A stretch of DNA of 64,000 nt from contig CM066923.1 in NCBI GenBank assembly GCA_033964015.1, positions 21,749,739-21,813,738 of the forward strand. The letters are read 5' to 3'. The notes under the pieces were generated by a model. That model was not told the DNA's origin. It saw only the letters and a program-made list of their open reading frames with translations, and did not search any database. Origin of the DNA: Scolanthus callimorphus (Eukaryota > Cnidaria > Anthozoa > Actiniaria > Edwardsiidae). Both the position numbers and the translations under genes were made by a program. Below are positions 11,327 to 24,200 of this stretch, piece by piece; within the stretch, counting starts at the first letter, position 1, and each line of letters begins with the position of its first letter.

Positions 11327-11876
11327 TACAGTCGAAGCTCTCGTAAGCGACCACCTCAGGAACTGAAAATTGCGGTCGTTAACGGAGCTGGTCGCTTACG
11401 AGAACGGCTCGCGTAAGCGACCACCAAGCGGCTTCCTACTTGAACAATAGGTGTTGGTCGCTTACGAGAGCTTAGTACAATAAATCTAGAAAATATGTGA
11501 TACTAATGCTTAAAATAGTTTGATTTATTTCCCGACTTTAATTAATATATACCGCAAATATGTACATAGAAAATAAGTAGAAAATAGCATTTCAATGGTG
11601 CAGCTTGTATCAGTTTAGATATTTATGAGGTGATGACTGATGTTTTAAAGACAAAAAGTACTGTGGTCGCTTACGAGAGCTTAAAAACAATAGAAAATCT
11701 ATGTTGGTGATTTGAAATTGTGGTCGCTAACGGAGCTGGTCGCATCGATAAGGCGGTCGCTTACGAGAGCTTGAAATAACAGAGTTTATGTGACATTTCA
11801 AACGGGGTTTCGGGAAAATGGTCGTTATGGGAGCTGGTCGCATACGAGAGCGGTCGCACAGAGAGCTTCGACTGTA
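11327..11876. mobile_element. Element with TACAGTCGAAGCTCTC termini and internal CTTACGAGAGC repeats
   Basis: Left TACAGTCGAAGCTCTCGTAA and right GAGAGCTTCGACTGTA are inverted repeats; the flanking TA suggests TA target duplication. Inside, the word GGTCGCTTACGAGAGC or its complement occurs at least seven times in both orientations, far more than simple terminal repeats would need. Confidence 0.8.
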
Positions 11877-12170
11877 TATAAACTATATTGTTTTATCAGG
11901 ATTTTGGCCACTGAGAAATATTGTAATTTGAATGATAATGCCCCACTATCAAAATTCATCAGTGAAAATTTTTCACAAAAAAGGTTTATAATACCGGTAA
12001 ACAGAATAATACATGGGTGTTTGGAGATATCCAATTATCTTCTCATGTTCCCATTTGATATCTCACTTATTCGTGGCGCTCACTCGTTCTATCAATGTGA
12101 ACACTCAAAGATTAATTCCATATCTCCATGCACCCATGTATTATTGATGGGGTCTATCTTCCCACCATTA

Positions 12171-12394
12171 CAGGGCTTGAAATTGTGCCTGATACAGGCG
12201 TAAGTATGGCAAAAAAATTTTCTTTTACGTCTAACTTTTTCAACTTAGGCATAAAATATTGAACGTTTTTCAGTTTCTACAGTGTTCTACTAGTGGATTT
12301 ACAACTAGATTTTTTGATGAATTACCTATAATGAAGGTATAAGGCGTAAAATTACAACTATGATTATTTCTTAATTCCTAATGTTCAAGCCCTG
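12171..12394. mobile_element. MITE, CAGGGCTTGAA family, copy 1
   Basis: It begins CAGGGCTTGAAATTG and ends TTCAAGCCCTG. Internal ACAGGCGTAA, TTTACGTCTAACTTTTT and CAGTTTCTACAGTGTTCT are shared with the copy at 43040-43329. CAGGG..CCCTG ends suggest a hAT-type origin (inference). Confidence 0.75.
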
Positions 12395-12540
12395 CATTAT
12401 ACACGTAGAAACAACATTTTTGCAAACCTTTTTTCCAGTTGCTCTTTTCTGTGGTGTGGATGGATTTTTGCGACCTTGCTGATTTTCAAAGTTCAAGAAA
12501 CCATGGAAAGGTCTATTCTTAGCACTTTATAATTGCTTAC

Positions 12541-13349
12541 CTTCACTTGTTTGGCTCAATCCTAACCCTTCCATTCTCAGAATGGAATCTTGCGGCAACT
12601 TTGATTGAAGGTACTGGCAGGCCTCTCTGAGTTGTCCCTCCGACTCTGATTCTAATGTCAGCTTGACATGCCAACCACTACTTGTGCATTCAGGATACGA
12701 TCCCAGCTGTACGGTCTCCTTGAATTCTCATCTACGTCATCCAAAACATGCGCTACCGCTGTCTCGTCGACTGCCAAAAATATTTTGCATAAGTGAAACT
12801 TCTTAACCTCAGGATGCGCCAGTAAAGGCTCTATAATCTGGAAACCTTTATACACAAGGCCGGGCACTCCTGGGAAAATGAATACATTACGAACTGAGAG
12901 GACAGGGAAGGGACTTCTCATTCCAGATTTCGGGAAGATTAGCTTCCCCGATGGTGGTAATTTGGCCATTTGAGATGCGACGAATTCAGTGACGACACAT
13001 CTTCCTTGTAAAGTTTTGCGACCACATGTTTCAAATCCTCATTTAGCTCTAGTTCTTCATTGAAAGCTTTAGCTATACTAGACATTGTAACATCATCGTG
13101 GGTCGGACCGATTCCTCCGGTTGTTATAACGAAATTAAACTTCTCCGAAAATTCTCGAACCTCTTCCACGATCGCACTTTCTCGATCAGGAATCACTGAA
13201 ATTTTGCATACTTTGACTCCCAATGCCCACAGTCGTTTTGATATAAAGTGTGAGTTTGTATCTTGAGTATGACCTTTGAGGATTTCGTCCCCGATTATGA
13301 TAATTCCCGCAGTATGAGTTGGCAACATGTTGCTTTGATCAGCCGCCAT
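12541..13349 (-). pseudogene. FLAD1: FAD synthase, N-terminal (molybdopterin-binding-like) exon with two frameshifts
   Basis: This first coding exon encodes the MoaB/MogA-like domain that in animal FAD synthase has FAD pyrophosphatase-type activity. The start is ATGGCGGCTGAT at 13349. Visible: [32 protein letters not shown], and later FPVLSVRNVFIFPGVP. The frame breaks twice: near 12969-12971, in an A run just before MAKLPPSGK, and near 12727-12731, before a segment reading FKETVQLGSYPE. Each break looks like one missing base. The exon is 809 bp; with two extra bases its end phase would match the next exon exactly. All three segments are well conserved and lack other stops, so an assembly indel error is as likely as true inactivation. 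The donor is GTAAGC at 12540. Confidence 0.85.
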
Positions 13350-13782
13350 TTTGTTCCGCTTCACTTTTGCTGTGCATGACGGGATCGGTAACCTACTTTT
13401 CTGGGTTCCCTGTGGAAATTTCGATGATCTTCTTGGAAAAAACTAAAAGATATATTTTTTCAATATTATGAAAGCTAGAAACTTCATGACTAATGGTTAG
13501 AATATCCTTATGTTTTTAAAGATATCAAAGCCTCAGCCAAATGCACTGCGGGGGGGGGGGGGAGGGTGTTTAAAACTACTCTATTAAAATAATGCTATTA
13601 AAATAGTGAATGTAATAAATAATTTGCGTGCTTCTTATGAAGTCCCAATAATTATAATCTATAGATTTTCATTGGTTTTCATTACATAATAAGATATGAT
13701 AAAAAACACAAAAGAAAATGATTGAAAAAAATCGATTAGACATTTAGTCACGTGACTTTAGATAGCAACGAAGTCAAACAAC
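13350..13782. promoter_or_regulatory. Probable shared promoter between FLAD1 (-) and dynein (+)
   Basis: Only about 430 bp separate the FLAD1 start codon from the first plus-strand ATG of the presumed dynein leader exon. The interval holds a G tract (about 13550-13563), a perfect E-box palindrome GTCACGTGAC at 13747-13756, and an AGCAAC word at 13764-13769 that matches an RFX/X-box half-site. The function is inferred from position and motifs only. Confidence 0.4.
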
Positions 13783-13887
13783 ATGGCGGCCGTCAGCTTC
13801 TCGTTGCTAAAGAGGAGGCTTCAAAACCGGCCCGCGAATCTGGAAAATACATAACCCAACTCCGCAGAAACACAGCGAATATTTTAA
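13783..13887 (+). other. Probable 5' leader exon of the dynein gene, with a 23-codon upstream ORF
   Basis: ATGGCGGCC at 13783 opens a frame that ends at TAA (13854), well before a strong GTAAGT donor at 13888. It therefore cannot be joined in frame to the dynein start at 15167. The simplest reading is a non-coding first exon with a short upstream ORF; its 5' limit is unknown. Confidence 0.35.
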
Positions 13888-14757
13888 GTAAGTACTTACT
13901 ATTGTTATGTATTATTCTTGGGCCATGTAAATGCTTTCATAGCATATTTTCTTTGGCCGAAGTAGCGTTGCATTTTACGCGCGAATTCTGAATCGACAAC
14001 TTGGCTTCTTGTAGGTTTCATTGGTTTGATCAATCTTCAGGTTTTGGCGCGTTTCACGTAGCACTGTATCCGAAGCTTGCTTTTGAGAAATACTCCAGCA
14101 ATATAGTCTCTTTTTTGCCCCTGGTCACAGCTTTAAGATACACAAAGCTGTGATTTTGTTTTGCTGTTAGCCTTTTGCAGGACGGCCCCGTGAACTTAAG
14201 CTTATCTGAAATCGACTAGATCCCTGCGAGAAACCCTGTTTATTGAAATAAATTGACATTAGTTTGATTGGGACAAGCCTGAACCATCTGAGAATTCATT
14301 TGATCCTCGTAAAATGTTCATAATGATTGTGATATTGATTGCTGTTTGGCAATAAATAATGAAGTGTTTTACGAAGTGCACTAGTCGTATCACATTCATT
14401 TTACATTGTTGTTGAATGGTTTTTGGTCCTTTTACTTTTAGCTCAGTCGGTGTAAGCGGGCAAAAATTGTTCTGGGTTTTGAGGAAAAAGAACAGGGATG
14501 ACAAATTCAAATATTTTGGAATTCTGGAGTTTTGGGTTTTATGTGTGAAGATTCAGTAACATTTTCTTGTAGAGGATGTGAAGTATTTCGAGCCTCCCGC
14601 CAACAGCAAAATTCATATAGAGTTTGTCATCCCTGAAAACATTCTAATATTGTGTTTTCTTTGCAAATTGTTGTAAATATGTGCCGCCTTCTGATCTACC
14701 AGGGAACTAAAATAATAAAATGAAATTGTTTTTGAAATTAAGGTGTTTTACTATTTA

Positions 14758-15072
14758 CTACTCTTCCCAGTAGACCGTTACACCTCTCGGTTTTTCAGCC
14801 CGCCGACGGCTGTCTAAAATTGATCGCGTGATCACTTTTTCTGTACCATGTGATGAGATGCTTATGTACCACGTGATCAATGTTTGTGGGTGTAAACTTT
14901 GAGAGTTCATTGTTTTTCTGCATTCCAACGAAGTCTACGCCCAAAACGGTTGATCACATGGTACACAAGCAACCCATCACGTGGTACAAAAAAGTTGATC
15001 ACGTGATCAATTTTAGACTGCCGCCGGTGGGCCGAAAAATCGACAGGTGTAACGGTCTACTGGGAAGAGTAG
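14758..15072. mobile_element. Palindromic MITE, about 315 bp
   Basis: CTACTCTTCCCAGTAGACCG at the left is mirrored exactly by CGGTCTACTGGGAAGAGTAG at the right. The arms continue through GTTACACCT, TTGATCACGTGATC and GTACCACGTGATCA in inverted order, so almost the whole element is self-complementary. Confidence 0.9.
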
Positions 15073-15166
15073 TACTATTGTTACAACATGCCTATATTTT
15101 TACCCTTATTTTCCATTATTCAGATTATTCCCATAAATACGCCTCCTAGAAAGATAATCAGTGAAA

Positions 15167-15270
15167 ATGGAGCTAGATGAGAGGCTGCGATGGATTGAAA
15201 CGAGGGTCACATCCTCATTAAAACCTAGGGCAGAGGAACTGAAACACCTGTTCACAAATGAAGCTTGCAG
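15167..15270 (+). CDS. Dynein exon 1 (residues 1-34)
   Basis: It starts MELDERLRWIETRV. A possible acceptor CTCCTAG lies at 15149, so the exon probably includes a short leader. The donor is CAG|GTCAGT, ending with two bases of an Arg codon. Confidence 0.85.
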
Positions 15271-18200
15271 GTCAGTGGAAACTAATGATTTCATAATATA
15301 GCGATAAAAAGTATGTTAAGGCCCATTAACACACTGCAATTTGTTGGGCCAATTGTCGGATGGTACATTTGCACACTGTGATTTGTCGGGCCTCTGATCT
15401 TTGATCTGCGAAATGAAAAATCTGTTGAATCGCATCAGATTTTTAGAAGTCAGGCCGACACTGAACGAACGTAACCAAAATTGGGCCCAACAAATCAGCG
15501 CATGTAACCCAGCCTTTAGAAATATATTTAGTTGTCATCAACAATAATCCATTTTTCTAAAACCTAGCTGCATGTTTCAAAACCTCTATTTTTTAACATA
15601 CCCATCCAGTCTATGATTAATACCTAATGTTTTCAAGCATTTCCTTTGTTTATTGAAAACATGTAGTTTTAAAGTTTAATTTTTGGGGGCAATATAGTCC
15701 TGTTTCTTTCCCTAGTCCACCACTAAATAGGTGTCATGCATGAGTAAATACAGTGAGTGCCTAAATTACAATTAGCTGAAAAAGTTGAGAATACCAACAA
15801 GTCCCAAAAGTATCCTCAAGTTTGCCTACCACATGTTCTAGATTGAAGCTTTATAAGTATCTCATTCATGGTACTTGCAGCTTGTTTGGCTTCAAAATGA
15901 GGCCCCACTGTATTGTGTGTACCTTGATTTAAAGGGGCAGTGTCACGATTTTGAGGCAAATTTAGGTTGCTTAAATGTAGTCAAATTCAAACGAAATGAG
16001 CAAAATAATCATCTACATTTGTTAAATAACCTTTCAACTGCTAGAAACGCACAAATTTGGAGTATTTTCGTGTGTTATCGAGCAGATGGAATTGGATTAC
16101 GAAATGACATTTTGATTTCTGTTCAGGCTGAACAGTTTTCAAACTTGGAAATTTGAAGCGAAAGCTATAAACTTACATGAAATGATGCTATATAATGCAA
16201 ATTCAGTTCCTTTTTCTTTACAACACTAAATAGTAGTGTCATTTAGGATTCTGAGATGTTTATAATATGTAGATCACTGGGGTCTTATTTTATAAATTTT
16301 TGTTGAAACAACCGTGACACAGCCCCTTTAATGTACCCTTATAAGTCCAGGAAGGAAGTTGTCAACCAGGACCTACAGGATTGGGGACTCAAACCCCATC
16401 AGGGTTCCTACGCATCCTGGAATATCCTGGATGTTCATTTCCTTCCTGGAAAGTCCTGGAATGTTAAGAAAAATCCTGGAGAAATGTTTCAACTCAAATG
16501 TGGTTGAATCAGTCAGTTTCGTGAATCTGATTTTGGGCTGCAAATTATGACATCCTCCAGACTTATCATGTTTTTGTGGGGGAGGGGGCATTTCTACCCA
16601 GAAAAACTCCTGGAAAAATAACTAAATTCTTCCTGGAAAATCTGGATGTTTGTCATTCAGAAAGCGTACAAACGCTGCCTTATGATGCCCTGAACCTTCA
16701 ACTAGTCTTTGCGTCCCTTCGAACCAGTCTACCACATCTAAATGATTTCCAAGAAATAAACCTGCAATCAGGGCCAGAAGTAAGTAAACATTTGGCTATC
16801 CAGGCTGTTTCCCACTCCCCTTTTCAATGTTGTTTCAGTGCTTGAAGCATTCAATTCAAATCTGCATTCTCCAACATTGGAAGAGGGAACAGGGTGTTTA
16901 TGATACTTTTGTCCACCACTGTGGAAAGTAAGTGCGTGATGCCTATTTAGTGGTACAATGAAGAATTTACACATGTATGTCCAAGTAACTGGTAGGTTTG
17001 ATCAGACATACATGTAGATCAAGAAAAAAACAAGAAAAATTATAGTTCTGATGTTATGTCTTGCTAATATACTAATATTGTTTTTTCCAGGACTGCGATG
17101 TTTGAGTTCTGTAACAATGAAGAAGTCAAAAACCTGTATATATATTCTGCTACTCCACCTGGTGGAAAATTAATAGCCTCGCTTACTCCACCCCAGACAA
17201 TACGAGAGAAGGCAATGTTCTTTATCAAATCCCACACTGTAGGGAAACTCACAAGGGACAACATTATAGATGAAGTTGCCTTTGTTGATTGCTCTAACAA
17301 GCCATTGAATCATATGAATGCCCTGACAAGAGATGTGTACTTGCCTCTTTTGAGTATTGAAATGGGTGGCAGTGTGAGCTCGGACAAATTAATGGATCTG
17401 TTACATCGGCTGGTGGCTAACATGGAGGTTATGGAAGGATCTCTAAAGGTGAAAACTGTTGTTTTCTGTTCTCTTCTATATGTAATGTATATTCAACTGG
17501 GATGACCACACTAAATTTTGGTAAAAACAAATTGGATGGTATTTTTTAGGGTGTTAGTCTGCCAAATATGACCTAGAATATTGTTGAAAACAAGGATTTG
17601 GCAAGATCTGAGAAAGTTTTTTTCTTGGGGGGAGGGTGGGTTTGGGTGGGGTTCTTTGTTACTTTAGTACTTGTAAATATGTAAGAATGCTCTTCTGTAA
17701 TAATAGCAGGAAATTACTGGTATTAGCTTGACCAATTGTCCTGAACAGTTTGTCTGTAGAAGGTATCCTACAGTTTTCATCCAGAGACAAGGACAGATCC
17801 TGGAACTTCAGAAAGGGAGGGCTCCAGTCTTTGAAATTAAGTGAGATAATTTTGAAAATTTTCACGAACAAATACAGTAAAATATGTATGGCGAAATTTT
17901 CAGAGACAGGAGGGGGTTGCGAGCTCCCTGAGCCCCCTCTAAATCAGCCCATGTAAGACATCAATGATGTACTGACATGTATACCGTTACATTTTTCTTC
18001 AATATACAGGATCAAGTTTTCCTCCCTCTTCCCTCGATTGAAGTGTTATCTGAAGCTGCAGCCTACAGCAGCAGAAGACCTGTGGTGATCCATGTGCTTG
18101 AGACAACAGTCATTAGCTGGATTAAACTCATCAAGGTCTGTAAATTATGGTAGCTGTTATCCAGTCATCATAAGGAAGCTGAGAGTGAATTTGAATTATC

Positions 18201-21200
18201 AATGGAAGCCTTTGCAGTCAACTTGATCTCCACACAATCTCAAATTTTGCACTTAAAGTCACACAATTGAAACCCAAGGTAGAATGAATGGAAACAAGAG
18301 GAAGATGGTGGAGGCAGCTGAAAAATGCTGACTGAGTCTGGAGGCCAGGGTCAACATTTTCCAGGCCAAGGTCACATTTTTTATTCTTTACGGACTGGCC
18401 TAAAAGCCAGTAAAAAACTTTTTTCCAACTCTAAAAATTTGATTTTATAGATGAAAAGAAGCCCATGCAAATGGTTACTGTGACCTAGGTCAAAGATAGG
18501 AAAATACTGCCCCCGTGCGCACACTCTGAACCAATCAGAATGCAGAATTCGCTACAGTGCCCTCAAGAAAAAAAATTATATTTGTTATTTTGTTCTATTA
18601 GTCTTAATTAGAAAAATTCCAACTGTGGTTGGTGCATCATATTGGATTATATAGTTTATCTAAAAGTATACAATAAACCACATGCTTATTTACATGACAT
18701 TTGTGTCAGAGGAATATTTTTAATACTAAAAGAAATCTTTTTGTTACAGGGAACACTAAAAATAGATCCTGAGGCAGAAATAGCAAAGAAGTTTGGTGCC
18801 AAACCTTGTCCTTTGGATGAAATTGAGGTACAGAGGGCAATTGATAACAGTGCCTAATAGTATTTCAGTCATCAATCCATTCATTTGCTCCCTCCTTCAC
18901 TTGCTCCCTCTCTAACTTGTTCAATTATTCATTGTTCCTTCCTTCATTTTTTGTCCAATCTGTCATTCATTCATTCTTTTATTCATTTGTTTGCTGATGC
19001 ATTTGTCCATTTATTCCCTGATCATGCTTTGCTTGTTTGTTTATTTGTTCATGATTTGCATGAGTACTTTAATTAGGGGTAGTGATGGGCACCTTAAAAT
19101 TTCGAAAGTCTCACAAAAATATTGCAAAATCTCAGAATCTCAGCGTTTTTTCACAAGTCTCGGAGTCTTGTTTTTCTCGCAATTTTGGCTGTCTCGGAGT
19201 CTCGGATTTTTTCTACCGCGGTTTTGGAGTCTCGATTTTTTATTTTATCATTCTGACTTGTGTGCAAGGCATGATACCGTCAGATGCAGGGACGTCAATT
19301 TGGAGACTGCCTTGAAATGGCGAAGTTTCATGCAATTCTCCCGGGAGAAATACAGTAAATGTATGGCAGTCGTCTTGAATTTTTCCCGGGAGACGAAGGG
19401 AAAAGACTCGGACTCGGATTTTGAAATTTGTCAAAAGTCTCGGGCTCGGATTCTGAAATGGGCGTCTCGGCAAGTCTCGGATTTACCCATCGCTACCCCT
19501 TTAATTGGACACTTGTCACATCTTGTGCCACATGTTTGAACTTTTCACCACCGGCAAAATTCCAGTCACAGAGCCAATGGATTATTGGATTGATATTACA
19601 GATGTGGTCAGATCACCTTGAGCGGATAACCATGATAAATGAACAGTTGTGTTCACATGTGGCTCTTAACATCATCATGAATCTTGAGGATGCCCACAGC
19701 ACTTATGCCCAGTCCTTCCATGGTGTTAAACGTGACATAGCAAAGGTAGGATAAATGAAATGAAATTAGTTTAAGAGAACTAAATGCCATAGAAGTTCGA
19801 GCAATTTTGTAAACAAGCAGTTAAAAATAAGGTTACAGAAAAGTATAAGATCTATTGACTAGATTTTAGTATCTTTTGAAAGGGGAGAATATAGAAAATG
19901 ACTTGCCATTAGGCCCCAAAGAAATGTTAAAGAAAACTCTAAAAAAGTGATTTGAAATTTGCCGACCTTAGGAAAAATGGGTGAAAAAAATTTGACTCCA
20001 ATGTTGATAGCGCTCAAGTCCCTATAGGTTCTGAATAATCGTTGGAATTTTTTGGGGGTTTTCCATCAACATTTCTTTGTGGCCTAAACGCAAGTGACTT
20101 CATGGATGGCGCATTTCTCAGCGCATTGTTGTTGGAATAGCAAATGATGACCTTTGTCATAGAAAACCATTCAAGTAATTGCATTAACCCGTGATCACAG
20201 TGTTTTGCGACAAAGTTGTACACATTTGTTTTTTCATTAAAACGTTAATTCTATCATACAAACATTTTCTCCGAAATTTGCTTGTAAAATTCACACAGGA
20301 TCAGCCGTTTTTTTCACGCGAATTTTGCCGAATTTGAACCTAAAAATCACGCGAAATCGGTGTTTTTCCCGCGAAATCTGCTGTTTTCCGCGAATTTTGC
20401 CGCCCGCGAAATTTGTCTTTTTTCCACGACCTGCCAGAAGCCCTGTTGAGTTACATGCACTACAGTGCACAATACTAATGCTGGTGAACATAGAATTTAC
20501 ATGTGTATCTTAAAGGTTGTCGAAACAGTTTTGATTGACAGATGCCAGAATGTGGTTTTTCGATTAGTAATCAAAAGTTTGAGTTTGCCGAAAATTGAAA
20601 ACTGGGGTACAGCGTACAAACATACGTATGTCAGCCACAGGACACTTGCTCACTGCCACTTGACTTCTCCCTCTTTTAGGCCGAGACAGAAGCCAATGAC
20701 AATCTTCAATTCCTTACTACCTTGCTGCCGTGGTTTGAGAAGCTCCATTACACCACAGACTCGAGAGACATGGTCTCCCTGTTTGCCCCTCTTATGCACA
20801 CCATGTATTTGGTCTGGGCTTATTCAAGGTAGGACTGACTGACACACGTTTTAAATTGCTATTCACCAAATACTGTAAATGTATGGAAAAATCTCCCCAA
20901 AAGGGGGGTGGGGGTACAGTCCACTCGTCCTCCCCTAAATCAGCCCCTGTAAAACTTTAATCTTCAAATAGTATAATAAAGGATTCGATCTTTATTTGAT
21001 AACATTTTGTTGAAACAACCATGACATAGCCCCTTCAAGCCCTGTGTTCTATTTCTTCCAGGTATTATCATGACCCTAAGAACTTTACACGCCTACTTAC
21101 GATGATCTCGAACGAGGTGGTTGCCAGGGCAAGGCATCTTGTTGGTGAAAATGTACTGGACAGTCTTTTAGAGGTAAAGATCCTCAAAAAAATTTATCAT

Positions 21201-24200
21201 TTTTGACAGATACAATTTCGCTGAGTATTAATAAACTAAGACATGATCAACTTAATTGCTAAAATCTTGAAACTACTGGTAGAAGCCTGGTAGCCTTTGG
21301 CAAAATTCAAGCTTAAAGCAATAGCTGTATTCACACTAGAGAACGGAAAACTCGTCATGACAGGTTTTCGTCTGAAGAGTATTCCTTCTGATATGAATTC
21401 AGACGATTTCTCGTCAAAAAACTGTCTCGTCCCAGTTTCACACTAAGATTTCCGGTCAAAAATTCATCTCGTCCCAGTTTCACACTAAGACGAGTTTTCC
21501 GTCCGGACGAGTTTTCCGTCTCTAGTGTGAATACGGCTAATGATGGAGGCTCGACCCAGTTTTCCAGTTGCTAAGATATCCCTCGTCTTTGTGCCTCAAA
21601 TGCACAATTTCCTGAAAACCTTTGGGAGATTTATCTAAAACAATGTTTAGATGAATCTATCACATGAAGTGGTTTCTTGCATCGGGCCTTGTTAAGTGCT
21701 GATATGACGTCACATGTTAGCAGCCAATAGCCATCAGTTTCTTGTTATTAACAATTTGTGTGGTTTACCACTTTTACTCATTGAAGATTCCCCCCTGAGG
21801 TGATACGGTATGGCTTCCCTGTTATTTATATGACTAACACTTGTGTGAACCATGCCCATAGCTCCCAGCCAAAGTGGCCAATAATTTCTAACCATCATAA
21901 GTACCATAAAATAATAAAAACAATCATCTTCAGGTAACATATTAACAGATGATGAATAACATTAATATTCCAACTCATTCTTTTTTCAAGGAGTCTCCAG
22001 AGATATGCATCATATTCCATCCAGTGAGTCTGATCTAACAAAAGCATGACTCTCATTACGCCCAGTGTAATTGTAACACAACCTGCTGGCATGCTGTAAA
22101 ATGTTTCCGCTTTAAATGCAAACTTGTTATATTAAAACTGCATGTCGATGAAAAAAGCGCTACACTAGTATAATTATAATGAATGCTAGAAACGGATAAA
22201 ATAAAAGTGAGTTGAAAGTCTTGCTTCGATACTGAGCTGCGAACTTTCCGCACATTACAATAATTATCCAATAAAAACGCAAATAAAAACCTAATCTAAT
22301 CTATTATTAATTGCAACGAATACATAAAATTCCGTGTAACTTTAATATTAGAGCTCGTAAAACATTGAAAAAACGCATTCTAACAAAAATGATGACTTTG
22401 GTTTCCATTTTAGTCTTACACAAGTTTGAAGGACGCGCTGCGCGTTTGTGCGGCTTTTCGCGGATGTTACCTTGACAAGAAGGACAAAGCAGACGACCTT
22501 AACCAGAAGAAGCTATCTGAACAAACGGGAACCAAGTACGTTGAGACACACGGCTAGAACGCCCTCACTGTCTTTCATATTGCTACAGATCTTTTTGTTT
22601 TGGGCCAATTAAAAAATTGCATCTATGGAAAAACTTAGAAGAACGAAATTCTCGTGTTAACAGAGTGTAAAATGTCTTGCAGAATCATTTGTATGAGTAT
22701 TGTATTGTGAGTATTGTATTGTAGAATCATTTGGCATGAGAAGGGTGATACTAAGAATGGCTATTTATACTAAGGGACTGGTCAGAGAGTATCGGGGGGG
22801 GGGGGGGGCGGAAAAATAATAAAACTGCTTTTCATGTGACCCACCCTCATTCATTTGCCACAATAATCCATGGCCCCCTTAAATCCAAGAGCAAATATAG
22901 ATGACCCATCCCAAGTAGCTACTGGTTGCCCTTGCACCCCTGTCGACCCCATGTTATTATATTAATAAGTGATCCTTGAGAGGTTTTATGTTTATATTAA
23001 TACCTCAGTCAGAATCTCCAAAAAATTGCCGTGACCTGTAAGAAGTTACATGTCTTCCAGCCCTTGTTAGTTGTAGTGGTCCTAGCCGGCTAGAGTCTGC
23101 TTCAGTTATACTTACAGCAAACTGTTGCAGGGACGTCAACTCTCCCGGTTTTGCCGGGAGTCTCCCGGTTTTTTACCTCATCTCCCGGTCTCCCGTTTTT
23201 GAAGTAAAATCTCCCGGTTTTCTTTGAAAAAAACGATTTTTTTTTGCTTCTGGAACTTTTAAGCGAAAATGTTAGCGATATTTAGGTCTTTTCCTGCCTC
23301 AAAAGCCCAATATTTTGGTGTCTCGAGGTTTTTCGAGCGGCAGGGTTGATGTCCCTGCTGTTGTTGTTTGTTCGAAAAATTGTATGAAAAGAAGAACCAG
23401 ATGTAATATCATCAGACCTCTATCATGCTTTTGTTACTTCAATTGTATTATAGTTCTCAAAAATTTGCTCTGATTGGTGCCAAATATTAAAGCTCAATTA
23501 GTTGGTGGCCCACCCCAAAAGCATGGCTCAATTTTGTTTGGCCCATCCCTTTTTGCAGGCAAAAAAATCATGGCCCACCCCCCCCTCCCACCCCGGTATT
23601 TTATGACCAGTCCCTAAAAAGCATTCTCCATTATTCTGCTCTGTTATACCTACAGTATTTGCTCCCATGACGGGCTACAACACACAATTGTGACTGTACA
23701 ACCTTTTCTGAAATACGTGTATTAAATCAAATGTAGTCATCTTCCAAGGATATAACTCTTTATTGATTTCAAACATATATTCCCCCTCATCTTTGCAGTG
23801 TCGACAGTGGTGGCGTTGTATGGCATTCCAAACTCTACACGGATAGCATAACCCCGAAAGCCGGCAAGCTGTTTGACCGCTCAGGGAACCTGACAAATAG
23901 CATGAATGATTTAGACTCGAATATCTGGGTCGACTCCGCCTGGCCGCCAAGAAACAACCCTTGTTTCATCAGCTTGAATAATTTCATGGAAAGATGCAAT
24001 GACGTGCTAGAATTGGTCCAAACTACACGCCATTTCGAGTTGTTGACCATTGCCTCAGAGGTTGGGGGCGCTGGAGAAGACAATTTGGATTGTCTTGTTC
24101 GAGAAATTCACGTTAAGTTTAACGAGGCAATACGCTCCTTCAAACAAATGGCACATGTGAGTGGAAATGTTAGCTGTATTTAATAATGAAAATGGTAACT

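Larger units (their letters stand above)
10612..12540 (-). other. FLAD1 intron with inserted repeats
   Basis: On the minus strand a GTAAGC donor at 12540 and a TTTCAG acceptor at 10612 bound this 1.9-kb intron. It holds the 11327-11876 element, the 12171-12394 element and two foldback stretches (about 11218-11320 and 12000-12145) that share the words ATAATACATGG and CCATGTATTATT. Confidence 0.8.
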
